Assembly: GCA_030653365.1 (NCBI GenBank)
Contig: JAURZL010000019.1
Span: 248,001 to 312,000, forward strand
Reading direction: 5' to 3'
Length of the DNA: 64,000 nt
DNA from: Anaerolineaceae bacterium
Lineage (GTDB): Bacteria > Chloroflexota > Anaerolineae > Anaerolineales > Anaerolineaceae
The notes under the pieces are model-generated. The model was not told the origin of the DNA. It was given only the letters and a program-made list of their open reading frames with translations, and searched no databases. Position 1 is the first letter of the stretch, and the number at the start of each line of letters is the position of its first letter. A program made the position numbers and the translations under genes. Below are positions 28,444 through 37,477 of the stretch, in pieces.

Positions 28444-29445
28444 ATGAATGCAGGTATGTGGTTAAAAGCATTAAAGGTTATTCCCAGAATTGATAAAGCC
28501 GAATGGGATGCATTGGATATCATTTCACGCTGGTTGATCTCCACCCGCGCAGCTGTGTTGATCATGACATTTATTTCCGCAGCCTTAGCAGGTATTTTTG
28601 CCTGGCGGGATGGCAGTTTTCATCTTGGGCGCTGGGTATTGTTGGTGATTGGGTTGATTTTTGCGCACGCAACCAATAATCTTATCAATGACCTGACGGA
28701 TTATAAACGAGGGGTAGATAAGGATAATTATTTCCGGACCCAATATGGCCCACAACCTATACAACAGGGTTTATTAACCATCCGATCGCTATTGGTTTAC
28801 ATCGCTGTTACCGGATTGATTGCAGTGGCTGCTGGAATTCCTTTGGTTCTTCAAGGAGGAAGTACAGCACTCTGGCTGATGATTGCAGGAGTTGTCTTCG
28901 TTCTCTTCTACACTTTCCCCCTTAAATACATCGGATTGGGAGAACTTGCAGTATTGATTATCTGGGGACCTTTGATGATCGGTGGTGGTTATTATGTGAT
29001 CAGTGGTGTCTGGGACTGGAATGTTGTCTGGGCCAGCCTGCCATATGCTTTGGGTCCTACAACCGTTTTATTTGGCAAACATATCGACAAATTGGAAGCT
29101 GATAAAGCCAAGAAAATACATACCATGCCGGTGATCCTGGGTGAAAAAGCAGCCCGATACACGGTTCTGGGTATGATAGCAATACAATATGCTACCGTCA
29201 TAGCTCTGGTCATCAGCGGATTCTTTACACCGGTGATGTTATTAGTGCTGGGGGGTTTGACTGCAATTCCGCGTGTATGGGCGATGTATAGAAATCCAAA
29301 ACCGGAAAGTTGCCCTGCAGAGTATGATCCCAGTATCTGGCCGTTGTGGTTCTCAGCGATTTCGTTTTATCACAATCGTCGATATGGAATGTTCTTCATG
29401 GTCGGATTGATCCTGGAAGTTGTTTTGCGTTTATGGATATTATAA
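28444..29445 (+). CDS. UbiA-family prenyltransferase
   Basis: 333 residues, eight to nine membrane helices. The first Asp-rich motif is NNLINDLTDYKRGVDK near residue 80, where Mg and the prenyl diphosphate bind. The second is KHIDKLEADKAKKIHTMPV near 215. These are the two catalytic motifs of the UbiA superfamily (MenA, UbiA, chlorophyll synthase, digeranylgeranylglyceryl phosphate synthase). MenA-like activity in menaquinone synthesis is possible but no other men gene is near. An AAGGAT ribosome site precedes the ATG. Confidence 0.85.
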   Translation: MNAGMWLKALKVIPRIDKAEWDALDIISRWLISTRAAVLIMTFISAALAGIFAWRDGSFHLGRWVLLVIGLIFAHATNNLINDLTDYKRGVDKDNYFRTQYGPQPIQQGLLTIRSLLVYIAVTGLIAVAAGIPLVLQGGSTALWLMIAGVVFVLFYTFPLKYIGLGELAVLIIWGPLMIGGGYYVISGVWDWNVVWASLPYALGPTTVLFGKHIDKLEADKAKKIHTMPVILGEKAARYTVLGMIAIQYATVIALVISGFFTPVMLLVLGGLTAIPRVWAMYRNPKPESCPAEYDPSIWPLWFSAISFYHNRRYGMFFMVGLILEVVLRLWIL

Positions 29446-29481
29446 TCAATTTGTTCGATAGAAAATTGAATGTCTTTACCT

Positions 29482-29513
29482 ACAAAATCAAAGGAAACCC
29501 CCTTTGATTTTGT
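29482..29513. terminator. Bidirectional terminator between convergent genes
   Basis: ACAAAATCAAAGG (29482-29494) pairs perfectly with CCTTTGATTTTGT (29501-29513) around a 6-base loop, ending 2 bp before the stop of the next minus-strand gene. Confidence 0.75.
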
Positions 29514-29515
29514 GG

Positions 29516-30277
29516 TTAAGTGACCATTAAATCTTTAATTTCCAGGGTGGTTGATTTGCTTGATGCCAAGTTTCCGAATATCAAATCTCCATCGGGTGGA
29601 TAAGCCGCATATTGGTTATCGACCCAGATCACCAAACCCTGTCTTCCATGGGGAGTCACGCTGGTTTCTAAAAGTCCATTTGAATCTACCAGGAATTTAA
29701 CGCTGTTTTGTTGCCAATCAATCTGATAGGTATGCCATTTCGTGACATCGATATCTATTTGGACAGCATCCTGACGAATCAGTGCACGTAAAGCGTGACG
29801 GGCGATCCGTGTAAATCCTTTCCACAACAATAAAGGAAAAAATGGGATGCCGAATGCCAGAATGGCTGGAGGGATTCTTGGTGATGAAAAAGTAGCAGCC
29901 AGGAAACCTTGTGCCGGTAGTTGGTCGTGAAATGAGAGATAATTATGCTCTGAAGCATAAAAAAACCATGCACAATTAGGTAACGCAGGTAAACGTCTCA
30001 CACTTCCACTGATACCCAGGCTGGTATTGAAAGGATCATTCCAAAAACCAAATCCCCAGGTTCCATCATGATGGGGATTGGAACAACGGGCTGTCAGACT
30101 TAATCGACAAGGTACTTTCCATTCGAAATTTCGCCGTAACTTATGCAAGTAATCATCAAATTGTGCCCAGCGGTATTTGCCTTTGCGGCCAGCAGGAATG
30201 GTCAGAATCAATGCATCATCCGAACTTGTTTCAGCCATTGAGTCAGATGTTGAACGAGGAATCAAAGCAGGTATCAT
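29516..30277 (-). CDS. Hypothetical protein with lectin/glucanase-like fold
   Basis: 253 residues without signal peptide. Alternating strands resemble a concanavalin-A-like sandwich of the GH16/DUF1080 kind: LSLTARCSNPHHDGTWGFGFWND, then WHTYQIDWQQNSVKFLVDSNGLLE and a C-terminal IFGNLASSKSTTLEIKDL. A hydrophobic stretch (PAILAFGIPFFPLLLWKGF) may touch a membrane. No GH16 catalytic ExDxE motif is seen, so it may bind rather than cleave glycan. TACAAT on the minus strand (30289-30284) lies 6 bp before the ATG, again a leaderless arrangement. Confidence 0.6.
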   Translation of the reverse strand: MIPALIPRSTSDSMAETSSDDALILTIPAGRKGKYRWAQFDDYLHKLRRNFEWKVPCRLSLTARCSNPHHDGTWGFGFWNDPFNTSLGISGSVRRLPALPNCAWFFYASEHNYLSFHDQLPAQGFLAATFSSPRIPPAILAFGIPFFPLLLWKGFTRIARHALRALIRQDAVQIDIDVTKWHTYQIDWQQNSVKFLVDSNGLLETSVTPHGRQGLVIWVDNQYAAYPPDGDLIFGNLASSKSTTLEIKDLMVT

Positions 30278-30676
30278 AATTCTATTGTAGCGAAAATCGT
30301 TGTCTTAAGGAATGGGTTTGAAAAAAAATAAAATTGACTATTGACTCTGAATGAAAGAGGATTTAATAATAGTAGAAGGTTAACCTGGCTGCTAAATTAC
30401 ATACCTTGTTGGATAACAAATCCAATCAGTTAATATTGACTCTATAACAAAAAAGCAACAATGTGCAGGTTTATTTTGACTCATTTCGCCACACACTATC
30501 CGTGGTGAAATAGTTTCACTTAGTACCAATAATAAAATGTAAAATTTATGGTCAAAGAATTCCTTCTTGTAAAGAATCAAGTATCTGTATTAACAAAGAA
30601 ATACTCAATAAATTAAATGCTGAAGGTGAAACCTTGATAAAATTGTATCTGGAGATTCATTCTTGAGAGAGGCAAA
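30278..30676. other. Intergenic region without gene
   Basis: About 400 AT-rich bases between a minus-strand and a plus-strand gene. The only structure I see is a 9-bp hairpin, TTTCGCCAC (30484-30492) with GTGGTGAAA (30502-30510), with one G-T pair. Several TTGACT hexamers occur near 30330 and 30437 but no well-spaced -10 partner was confirmed. No coding pattern seen. Confidence 0.5.
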
Positions 30677-31105
30677 ATGATTGATGAAACATTATTGAAA
30701 GTTGATACATTTGACGGTATTGGTTACCAACCTGTAGTTGATTTTGAGAATTGGCGTGTGGCTTATTTACGGTATCATCCAGAACTTTTACCTGAAAATG
30801 TTACCCACATGCAACGTCATGATAAAACAGATGAAGTATTTGTTCTTTTGGAAGGTCATTGTATTCTTTTGATTGGTGAAGGTAAGGATGAGGTCGTAAC
30901 AATTCATGCAGTGGATATGCAACCTTATCAAATATATAATGTGAAAAGGGGTTGCTGGCACTCGCACACATTGTCAAGAGATGCAAGGGTGTTGATTGTG
31001 GAAAACCATGATACCAGCGATGTCAATTCTCCAAAAAGAAAATTATCACAGCAACATTGTGATTTTATAATAAACGAAACCAGATCATTATGGAATGAGG
31101 GCTAG
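30677..31105 (+). CDS. Small cupin-fold protein
   Basis: 142 residues forming a single cupin barrel. The first cupin motif is HMQRHDKTDEVFVLLEG, with the two His and one Glu of a metal site, and the second is YNVKRGCWHSHTL with the third histidine. The metal site is therefore probably functional. The gene precedes the GH1 beta-glucosidase by 5 bp with a shared transcript, so a role in sugar metabolism (isomerase, or binding of a sugar acid) is reasonable but unproven. A GAGAGG ribosome site precedes the start. Confidence 0.75.
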   Translation: MIDETLLKVDTFDGIGYQPVVDFENWRVAYLRYHPELLPENVTHMQRHDKTDEVFVLLEGHCILLIGEGKDEVVTIHAVDMQPYQIYNVKRGCWHSHTLSRDARVLIVENHDTSDVNSPKRKLSQQHCDFIINETRSLWNEG

Positions 31106-31110
31106 AGAAC

Positions 31111-32496
31111 ATGGCAGAAATTTTAAAATTTCCTCAGAATTTTTTATGGGCAGCTGCCACTTCAGCTTACCAGATTGAAGGAGGGTGGAATGCTGATGGG
31201 AAAGGGGAATCGATCTGGGACCGTTTTTCACACACACCAGGAAAGATTAATAATGGAGATACTGGTGATGTAGCTATTGACCACTATCATCGATATCGAG
31301 AAGATGTAGCGCTAATGCGCGATCTGGGTTTGCAGGCGTATCGCTTTTCAATCGCTTGGCCTCGAATCCTACCTTTTGGACGTGGAAAAATTGAACAAGC
31401 TGGTATAGACTTTTATAGCAGGTTGGTGGATGAGTTACTTGCGGCAAATATCATTCCATTTGCCACGCTTTACCATTGGGATTTACCGCAAGCTTTACAG
31501 GACGAAGGTGGTTGGACTGTTCGTAGTACAGCCGAAGCATTTGCTGAATACACTGATGTTATTTCACGTGCGTTAGGAGACCGTGTTAAGAATTGGATGA
31601 CTCATAATGAAATGTCCGTAGTTTATATTAATGGATATGTCAGCGGAGAACATGCACCTGGGATTAAAAATGATTATGTTAGTGCAATTCGTACCGGACA
31701 CCATTTGCTGATCTCCCATGGCTGGGCAATTCCCATTATTCGTCAGAATAGTCCTGGTTGTGAGGTGGGGGCGGTTATTAATGCAAACTACAGCCCATTA
31801 GGATCTAATAGCAGAGCAGATCGTATGGCTTTTAATTTTGGGGATGGAATTTGGATTCGATGGATTTTGGATGCCCTCTATGGTCGCGGTTACCCTGCTG
31901 ATGTTGTGCAACAGCTTCAAACAAGAGGATTGGTTCCTGTTGAAAAATGGGATTTCATTCAACATGGAGACATGGATGTCATGTCCACTACAACCGATTT
32001 TGTCGGCTTAAATTACTATTTCCGCCATATAGCACGTGACTATGATCTCCCGGAAGAAGAGAATGATCCCCAGAAGATCTTTCAATTACCCAAAGATAAT
32101 ATTAATTGGACTGAAATGGGTTGGGAGGTGTATCCGGATGGATTGCGTCATGTGTTAGCGCGTCTGTATTTTGAGTATCAGGTCCCAAAAATATATGTCA
32201 CTGAGAATGGTGCCAGTTATTCTGATGCACCTGATGCGGACGGGCGTGTACGGGATGATCGTCGAATCCGTTATTTAAGTGGACATTTCCGAGCAGCTCA
32301 TCAGGCTATTCAGATGGGTGTTCCGTTAGCGGGTTACTTTGTCTGGTCGCTGTTCGACAATTTTGAGTGGGGGCACGGTAACTCTCAACGTTTTGGATTG
32401 ATCTGGTCGAATTATGAAACCCTGCAGCGTATCTGGAAGGATAGTGCTTTTTGGTACCTGAATGCTATCCGTCAAAACGGAATAGAAGAGGAATAG
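31111..32496 (+). CDS. bglA: Glycoside hydrolase family 1 beta-glucosidase
   Basis: 461-residue TIM-barrel retaining glycosidase, probably cytoplasmic as no signal peptide is present. The N-terminal family signature FPQNFLWAAATSAYQIEGGW is clear. The nucleophile glutamate lies in IYVTENGASY, and the acid/base glutamate in NWMTHNEMSVVYINGY. In most GH1 enzymes this second motif reads NEP; here proline is replaced by methionine. The aglycone-side WSLFDNFEWGHG is conserved. Beta-glucosidase or beta-galactosidase/fucosidase activity fits. Cotranscribed with the cupin gene. Confidence 0.92.
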   Translation: MAEILKFPQNFLWAAATSAYQIEGGWNADGKGESIWDRFSHTPGKINNGDTGDVAIDHYHRYREDVALMRDLGLQAYRFSIAWPRILPFGRGKIEQAGIDFYSRLVDELLAANIIPFATLYHWDLPQALQDEGGWTVRSTAEAFAEYTDVISRALGDRVKNWMTHNEMSVVYINGYVSGEHAPGIKNDYVSAIRTGHHLLISHGWAIPIIRQNSPGCEVGAVINANYSPLGSNSRADRMAFNFGDGIWIRWILDALYGRGYPADVVQQLQTRGLVPVEKWDFIQHGDMDVMSTTTDFVGLNYYFRHIARDYDLPEEENDPQKIFQLPKDNINWTEMGWEVYPDGLRHVLARLYFEYQVPKIYVTENGASYSDAPDADGRVRDDRRIRYLSGHFRAAHQAIQMGVPLAGYFVWSLFDNFEWGHGNSQRFGLIWSNYETLQRIWKDSAFWYLNAIRQNGIEEE

Positions 32497-32504
32497 CTTC
32501 TTAC

Positions 32505-32532
32505 TTGACAGCCGTGTCGCATTCGGTATAAT
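32505..32532 (+). promoter_or_regulatory. serS promoter, near consensus
   Basis: TTGACA (32505-32510) and TATAAT (32527-32532), both exact consensus, with a 16-bp spacer. Located 8 bp after the beta-glucosidase stop and just before the T-box leader. Confidence 0.85.
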
Positions 32533-32539
32533 CGCATAA

Positions 32540-32784
32540 TAAAGATCAACCCGGGGCTACCTTTTGCTCCCATACAGAGAGCCAATGAATGCTGAGAATT
32601 GGCAAAGTAGCCAAAATTTCCACCCCGGTTGTCCCACAATGGGACAGGTCGCCTTTGCAGGGGTCTTATGACCGTAAGAAGGCCGGAAACACCGTTATCG
32701 TTAAATAAGGTTGGTAGAAGAAATACCGATAAAAGCAGGTGGCACCACGGGTCCTCACTCGTCCTGCGCGGGTGGGGTTTTTTT
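32540..32784 (+). ncRNA. T-box leader, serine (UCC specifier)
   Basis: The leader between promoter and serS has T-box landmarks. Stem I is built from CCGGGG and CCCCGG arms with GGCTAC/GTAGCC inside. It holds an apical AGAGAGCC...GGC hairpin region and a specifier TCC at 32619-32621 followed by A. The T-box sequence AGGTGGCACCACGGG is at 32737-32751, and a terminator follows. Uncharged tRNA-Ser pairing at the specifier and T-box would favour antitermination and serS expression. Confidence 0.9.
32753..32784 (+). terminator. T-box-controlled terminator
   Basis: CCTCACTCG (32753-32761) pairs with CGGGTGGGG (32769-32777), allowing G-T pairs, followed by seven T residues. Competes with the T-box antiterminator. 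Confidence 0.85.
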
Positions 32785-32815
32785 ATTGGAAAATGATTGG
32801 AGCATAGGAGAAATC

Positions 32816-34084
32816 ATGTTAGACATAAATTTAATCCGTGATGATTCACAATTTGTCAAAGACGCCTTGATCAAACGCAATATGGAAACTATCGTGGTTG
32901 ATGAACTGATCGAACTCGATGTGCACCGGCGAAATTTCCTGCAGGAAGTTGAGACGCTCAAAGCGGATCGAAATCGTGTGTCCAAAGAAATCGCGAAAAG
33001 TAAAGATCAGTCAGAACGGGAAGAAAAAATTGCCAGTATGCGCGTAGTTGGCGATCATATCGCTGAACTGGATAACAAAGTGCGCGAAGTAGAAACACAA
33101 TTAAGTGATTTAATTTCTGGTGTACCCAATATTCCCGATGAAATAACCCCGCTGGGTAAAGATGAGAGTGAGAATGTTGTCATTCGTACAGTGGGCGAGA
33201 TTCCGAAATTTGATTTTGAACCCAAAACACATTGGGATATGGGACCTGCTTTGGGATTAATAAATTTTGAGCAGGGAGTTAAAATAACCGGATCACGATT
33301 TTATGTTCTCAGTGGAGCTGGGGCAAGATTGCAACGTGCATTGATCGCTTATATGCTTGATTTACATATCAAACAAGGTTATCTTGAAAAATATACGCCT
33401 TTCATGGTCAAAGCAGACACATTGTATGCTGCCGGTCAGCTACCCAAGTTCATCGATAATCTATACCATGACATTGAAGAAGATTATTGGATGGTGCCAA
33501 CTGCAGAAGTGCCTTTAACCGGATTACATATGAATGACTTTATTGGTGAAGATGAATTACCAATCCGATATACTGCGTATACTCCTTGTTTTCGAAGAGA
33601 GAAAATGAGTGCCGGTCGGGATGTACGCGGGATCAAACGTGGACATCAGTTTGATAAAGTGGAAATGTATATTTTCAGCCATCCGGATGAATCCAACAAA
33701 GAATTGGAAAAGATGCTGGCAGATGCAGAAGAGACCGTTAAATTATTAGGGCTTCCCTATCGGATCATTCAATTATGTACGGGTGATCTGGGATTCAATG
33801 CCCGGGTGACCTATGATATTGAAGTCTGGTCTGCAGGATGCAAGGAATGGCTGGAAGTCTCATCGGTTTCGAACGTTGGTGATTTTCAGGCTCGCCGGGC
33901 AAATATTAAGTATCGACCGGATGATAAGAGCAAACCACAACTGGTTCATACTTTGAACGGTTCAGGATTGGGTTTACCAAGGACATTGATTGCTGTGATG
34001 GAAAATTACCAGCAAGCTGACGGGTCTATTGTTGTTCCGGAGGTATTACACCCCTGGATGGGCGGAATTGATTTGATCCGGTAA
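32816..34084 (+). CDS. serS: Seryl-tRNA synthetase
   Basis: Class II synthetase charging tRNA-Ser, 422 residues. The N-terminal coiled-coil arm (about 30-100) begins MLDINLIRDDSQFVKDAL. Motif 2 lies around YTPCFRREKMSAGRDVRGIKRGHQFDKVEM and motif 3 around LNGSGLGLPRTLIAVMEN. The ATG at 32816 follows TAGGAGAA. A longer in-frame reading from 32711 would start inside the T-box antiterminator and is rejected. Regulated by the T-box leader. Confidence 0.96.
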   Translation: MLDINLIRDDSQFVKDALIKRNMETIVVDELIELDVHRRNFLQEVETLKADRNRVSKEIAKSKDQSEREEKIASMRVVGDHIAELDNKVREVETQLSDLISGVPNIPDEITPLGKDESENVVIRTVGEIPKFDFEPKTHWDMGPALGLINFEQGVKITGSRFYVLSGAGARLQRALIAYMLDLHIKQGYLEKYTPFMVKADTLYAAGQLPKFIDNLYHDIEEDYWMVPTAEVPLTGLHMNDFIGEDELPIRYTAYTPCFRREKMSAGRDVRGIKRGHQFDKVEMYIFSHPDESNKELEKMLADAEETVKLLGLPYRIIQLCTGDLGFNARVTYDIEVWSAGCKEWLEVSSVSNVGDFQARRANIKYRPDDKSKPQLVHTLNGSGLGLPRTLIAVMENYQQADGSIVVPEVLHPWMGGIDLIR

Positions 34085-34136
34085 TGCTTTCATTAAAGCT
34101 GTGTTCATAAAAAAAGAGATTTGGAAAGGAGAATTC

Positions 34137-34643
34137 ATGGATTGGCAGGCTTTTGGAAGTGTAGCATTACATGTATTGGTTGGATTAACTATGCTGGTTG
34201 GATGGCTCAGTCTGTTAATCGTGATTGTGCCTGGGCTGGTCATCATGTGGGTGGGGGGGTTGGTTTATGGCATCACCACCGGATTTGACACAACTGCCTG
34301 GATTATATTTGGTATTATGACAGTTCTGATGATTGTTGGTAACCTGATTGATAATGTATTGATGGGTGCTTCTGCCCGTCAAAAAGGAGCATCCTGGTGG
34401 TCACTTGGAGCTGCCTGGGTAGGTGCGCTGGTTGGCACTTTTCTTTTACCCCCCATTGGTGGTTTGATTCTGGCTTTGCTGGCACTTTTTTTGGTCGAAT
34501 ATTATCGTCTTAAAAATTCGCGTCAGGCATTTGAATCCACAACCAGTCTGGCAACCGGCTGTGGATGGTCTGTGGTGGTGCGTTTTGCTATTGGATTCAT
34601 TATGGGAGTTTTATGGATCCTGTGGGCGTTTGTACTGAAATAG
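34137..34643 (+). CDS. DUF456 family membrane protein
   Basis: 168 residues with about five helices and the glycine-rich DUF456 pattern: VPGLVIMWVGGLVYGI, then LIDNVLMGASARQKGASWWSLGAAWVGALVGTFLLPPIGGLI. Function unknown; the repeated small-residue helices resemble glycine-zipper membrane proteins. The ATG at 34137 has AAAGGAG upstream; an in-frame GTG at 34101 would add 12 residues before that site. It follows serS by 52 bp and ends at a hairpin terminator. Confidence 0.8.
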   Translation: MDWQAFGSVALHVLVGLTMLVGWLSLLIVIVPGLVIMWVGGLVYGITTGFDTTAWIIFGIMTVLMIVGNLIDNVLMGASARQKGASWWSLGAAWVGALVGTFLLPPIGGLILALLALFLVEYYRLKNSRQAFESTTSLATGCGWSVVVRFAIGFIMGVLWILWAFVLK

Positions 34644-34647
34644 AAAA

Positions 34648-34669
34648 CGGGCAATCATCGGATTGCCCG
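34648..34669. terminator. Terminator hairpin between convergent genes
   Basis: CGGGCAATC (34648-34656) pairs with GATTGCCCG (34661-34669) around ATCG. It begins 5 bp after the DUF456 stop and lies 27 bp before the stop of the minus-strand ferritin gene. Confidence 0.7.
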
Positions 34670-34695
34670 CCTAATTAGTAAATTCGGCGACTTGA

Positions 34696-35181
34696 TTAAC
34701 CAGCGCGATTAATAAGTTGTTCCAGCATATAAATATTTTTATCACCCATCTTGCGAACAAGATTGAGGAATTTTTCCATCGTTGTTACTTCTTCAAGTTG
34801 TTCATCCACGAACCATTGCAGGAAATTCTGTGCCAAATAATCATTTTGCTGTTTGGCTAAATCCATCAACCCGTTAATTTGACCGGTGACTTCTAATTCC
34901 CAATTTAATGATGTTTGGAAGGCATCTTCGGCTGAATTGATTTTCGCGACTGGTGCCGGGACGGCAAGTAATTCAGCGGTTCCACCGGTTTCAACCACGT
35001 AGTGCAACAATTTCATACCATGTTCATTTTCTTCTGCGGCCTGGGCAAAAAAGAAAGCAGCAGTATTGTCCATTGATTCCTGTTTGAAATAGATCGCAAT
35101 TGCCAGATATTGTAATGAGGCAGCAAATTCATTGCGTACCTGTTCAACCATTTTCTTTGCAAGTTCAGATTTAATCATCAT
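34696..35181 (-). CDS. ftnA: Ferritin (non-heme, FtnA-like)
   Basis: 161-residue four-helix-bundle iron storage protein. Ferroxidase ligands are visible: Glu in VRNEFAASLQYLAIAIYF, Glu/His in AAEENEHGMKLL, and Glu in WELEVTGQINGLMDLA with WFVDEQLEEVTTMEKFL. Length is typical of bacterial ferritins, and no bacterioferritin heme-ligand methionine context is seen. It assembles into a 24-subunit cytoplasmic shell that oxidises and stores Fe(II). An AGGAGAT ribosome site precedes a double ATG; the first is chosen. Confidence 0.93.
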   Translation of the reverse strand: MMIKSELAKKMVEQVRNEFAASLQYLAIAIYFKQESMDNTAAFFFAQAAEENEHGMKLLHYVVETGGTAELLAVPAPVAKINSAEDAFQTSLNWELEVTGQINGLMDLAKQQNDYLAQNFLQWFVDEQLEEVTTMEKFLNLVRKMGDKNIYMLEQLINRAG

Positions 35182-35312
35182 TATTAATCTCCTATAAAAT
35201 TTATCCTGTCACCAGGTGATCTAAAACTCATATTTCAGAGTAAAAAGTCTAAAATAATTATAGTCCGCTTACCTCGTTCTGTAAGAGGATTGTACAGGGT
35301 CGTTCAATGGTT

Positions 35313-36047
35313 TTATTTCTGTCGGGCTTGCAAAGCATGATAGAGAGCTACGGAACCTGCCACAGCAGCATTTAATGAATCAACCTGTCCATGCATGGGT
35401 AGCCGTACCAGATGGTCGCATACTTTACGCGTGAGCGGCCGCATGCCACTACCTTCGCTCCCGACCACAATAACCAGATTTCCGGACATATCAATTTGTT
35501 CGATTGGTTTAGAACCAGCACCCCCATCCAGTCCAAGGACCCAGGCTCCTTTGGCTTTTAATTCATTAATCGCCTGTGCCAGATTGATCTGGGCGATTAA
35601 TAAATGTTCCACTGCACCGGAGGATGCACTCACTACTGCTGGTGTTACCGACGCTGTTCGCCGGAAAGGCAGGATTACGCCGTGAACGCCAACTGCTTCA
35701 GCGCTGCGCAACAATGTCCCTAAATTTTGTGGATCCTGGACCTCATCCAGAACCAGAATGAATAAAGCTTCGCCACGTTTTCCAGCTTCGGCTATTATTT
35801 CATCCATGGCAGCCATCGGATAAGCGCTGGCCTGTAAAGCAATTCCCTGATGGTTCGGGCCGATGCCATCCAGCTGATTACGAGGTACTTCAACAATGGG
35901 AAGTTTGCGAGCATGGGCGAGTTTTATCACTTCATTGATATGACCACCCCGGTCGATACCTTTTGCCAACAATAGTTGAAAGACATGTCTGCGTTTTGCA
36001 CGCAGAACTTCAAATACCGGATTACGTCCTGTGATCCATTCTTTCAT
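35313..36047 (-). CDS. rlmB: 23S rRNA (guanosine 2'-O) methyltransferase, RlmB-like (SpoU family)
   Basis: SAM-dependent ribose methyltransferase with a trefoil knot, 244 residues. The N-terminal substrate-binding domain starts EWITGRNPVFEVLRAKRR. The SPOUT motifs follow: DPQNLGTLLRSAEAVGVHGVI, VIVVGSEGSGMRPLTRKVCD, and LPMHGQVDSLNAAVAGSVALYHAL. I place the start at the ATG at 36047, 8 bp after the cysS stop with a GGAG site upstream. An in-frame ATG at 36104 would overlap cysS by 50 bp. RlmB is more likely than TrmH given the N-terminal domain. Confidence 0.9.
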   Translation of the reverse strand: MKEWITGRNPVFEVLRAKRRHVFQLLLAKGIDRGGHINEVIKLAHARKLPIVEVPRNQLDGIGPNHQGIALQASAYPMAAMDEIIAEAGKRGEALFILVLDEVQDPQNLGTLLRSAEAVGVHGVILPFRRTASVTPAVVSASSGAVEHLLIAQINLAQAINELKAKGAWVLGLDGGAGSKPIEQIDMSGNLVIVVGSEGSGMRPLTRKVCDHLVRLPMHGQVDSLNAAVAGSVALYHALQARQK

Positions 36048-36054
36048 TCGTTTA

Positions 36055-37455
36055 TTAATCCCATCTCCATGTTGTACCATCTTTACTATCTTCAAGGGTA
36101 ACACCCAGTTCTTTCAAACGATCACGAATCAGATCTGAGTATGTCCAGAGTTTGTCTTTCCGCATTGTTGATCGCAACTCTAGCAGCAGGTCAATAAATG
36201 TATCTGCCTTTGATTCACCAACTGTCGATTCAGACAGCTCCAATCCAAGGATACCCGTTAATTCCCGCAACTTTTCCTGTGCTTGTTTGAGTTCATCATC
36301 GCTTGCACCCGCAGTGCGAGACTGATTAACCACCCGAACCAAATCAAATAGGCTGCCTAATGCTCCAGCACTGTTGAAATCATCATCCATATTATTGACA
36401 AAACTCGTCTGTGTTGCTTCAACCTGTTTCTCCAGGGTGGTAAGTATATCCTGAGATGCTCCTTTGACACCGGGAAGAGCAGGTCGGAAGGCAGATGTAA
36501 GCCTTTCCAGGGCTTTTTCGGACTGGTTTAATACTTCATCAGTAAAGGTTAGTGGACCTCTATAATTCGCATTTAATACTGTGAAACGAAGTGTATCAGC
36601 ATTATATTGGGAGAGAAATTCTTCTATCGACACCAGATTGCCGGTAGATTTAGACATTTTTTCACCACCCAGCTGCAGCATACCGTTGTGAACCCAGTAA
36701 CGGGCAAACGCTTTCCCAGTGAGGCTTTCGGTTTGGGCGATTTCGTTTTCATGGTGAGGAAATACGAGATCATTTCCACCACCATGAATGTCGATTTGCT
36801 CTCCAAGATGGTGTAAATTCATCGCAGAACATTCGATATGCCAGCCCGGGCGGCCTTTTCCCCAGGGACTCTCCCAAAAGGGCTCATCCGGGCGGGCAGA
36901 TTTCCACAATGCAAAGTCCATAGGATGTTCTTTACGCTCATCGATTTCGATCCTTGAACCAGCCTGCATGTCTTCGATTTTTCGACCGGAAAGTCTTCCA
37001 TAATCTTCATCTCTGGTCACCCGGAAATAGACATCCCCCTGTACCGAATAGGCATATCCTTTTTCAATTAATCCCGCAATCATTTCGATAATCTGATCAA
37101 TTTCCTGTGTCGCACGTGGATTAAAAGTGGCCGGTTTGATATTTAAATCCGATAAATTTTGTTCATAATCACGAATATAACCTTCAGCCAATTGGAAGGG
37201 GTCAACTCCCTGCTGGTTAGCCCGGGCGATGATCTTGTCATCCACATCCGTGAAGTTCATCAGGTAGTTCATTTCATAACCGCGATATTCCAGGTATCGA
37301 CGGATGATGTCAAAAACCATGGCTGACATGGCGTGTCCTACATGTGCTTTTGAATACACTGTGGGACCACAAACATACATTTTTACCACACCAGGTTTGA
37401 GGGTTTCCAATTCTTCTTTTTTGTGTGTCAATGTATTATATATTTTTACAGTCAT
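36055..37455 (-). CDS. cysS: Cysteinyl-tRNA synthetase
   Basis: Class I synthetase, 466 residues. The N-terminus is IYNTLTHKKEELETLKPG. The HIGH motif appears as HVGH in YSKAHVGHAMSAMVFD and the KMSKS motif in GEKMSKSTGN. Zinc ligands include Cys in YVCGPTVY, Cys in HIECSAMN and His in FPHHENEIAQ. The ATG at 37455 has AGGAGAAG upstream; a start at 37491 would extend into the PIN-TRAM gene. Followed by rlmB, a common bacterial pair. Confidence 0.96.
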   Translation of the reverse strand: MTVKIYNTLTHKKEELETLKPGVVKMYVCGPTVYSKAHVGHAMSAMVFDIIRRYLEYRGYEMNYLMNFTDVDDKIIARANQQGVDPFQLAEGYIRDYEQNLSDLNIKPATFNPRATQEIDQIIEMIAGLIEKGYAYSVQGDVYFRVTRDEDYGRLSGRKIEDMQAGSRIEIDERKEHPMDFALWKSARPDEPFWESPWGKGRPGWHIECSAMNLHHLGEQIDIHGGGNDLVFPHHENEIAQTESLTGKAFARYWVHNGMLQLGGEKMSKSTGNLVSIEEFLSQYNADTLRFTVLNANYRGPLTFTDEVLNQSEKALERLTSAFRPALPGVKGASQDILTTLEKQVEATQTSFVNNMDDDFNSAGALGSLFDLVRVVNQSRTAGASDDELKQAQEKLRELTGILGLELSESTVGESKADTFIDLLLELRSTMRKDKLWTYSDLIRDRLKELGVTLEDSKDGTTWRWD

Positions 37456-37477
37456 TGAATAACTTCTCCTGGTTGAA

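Noticed and set aside
32711..32815. N-terminal extension of SerRS
   Set aside because: It overlaps the T-box and terminator; family start MLDIN is at 32816.
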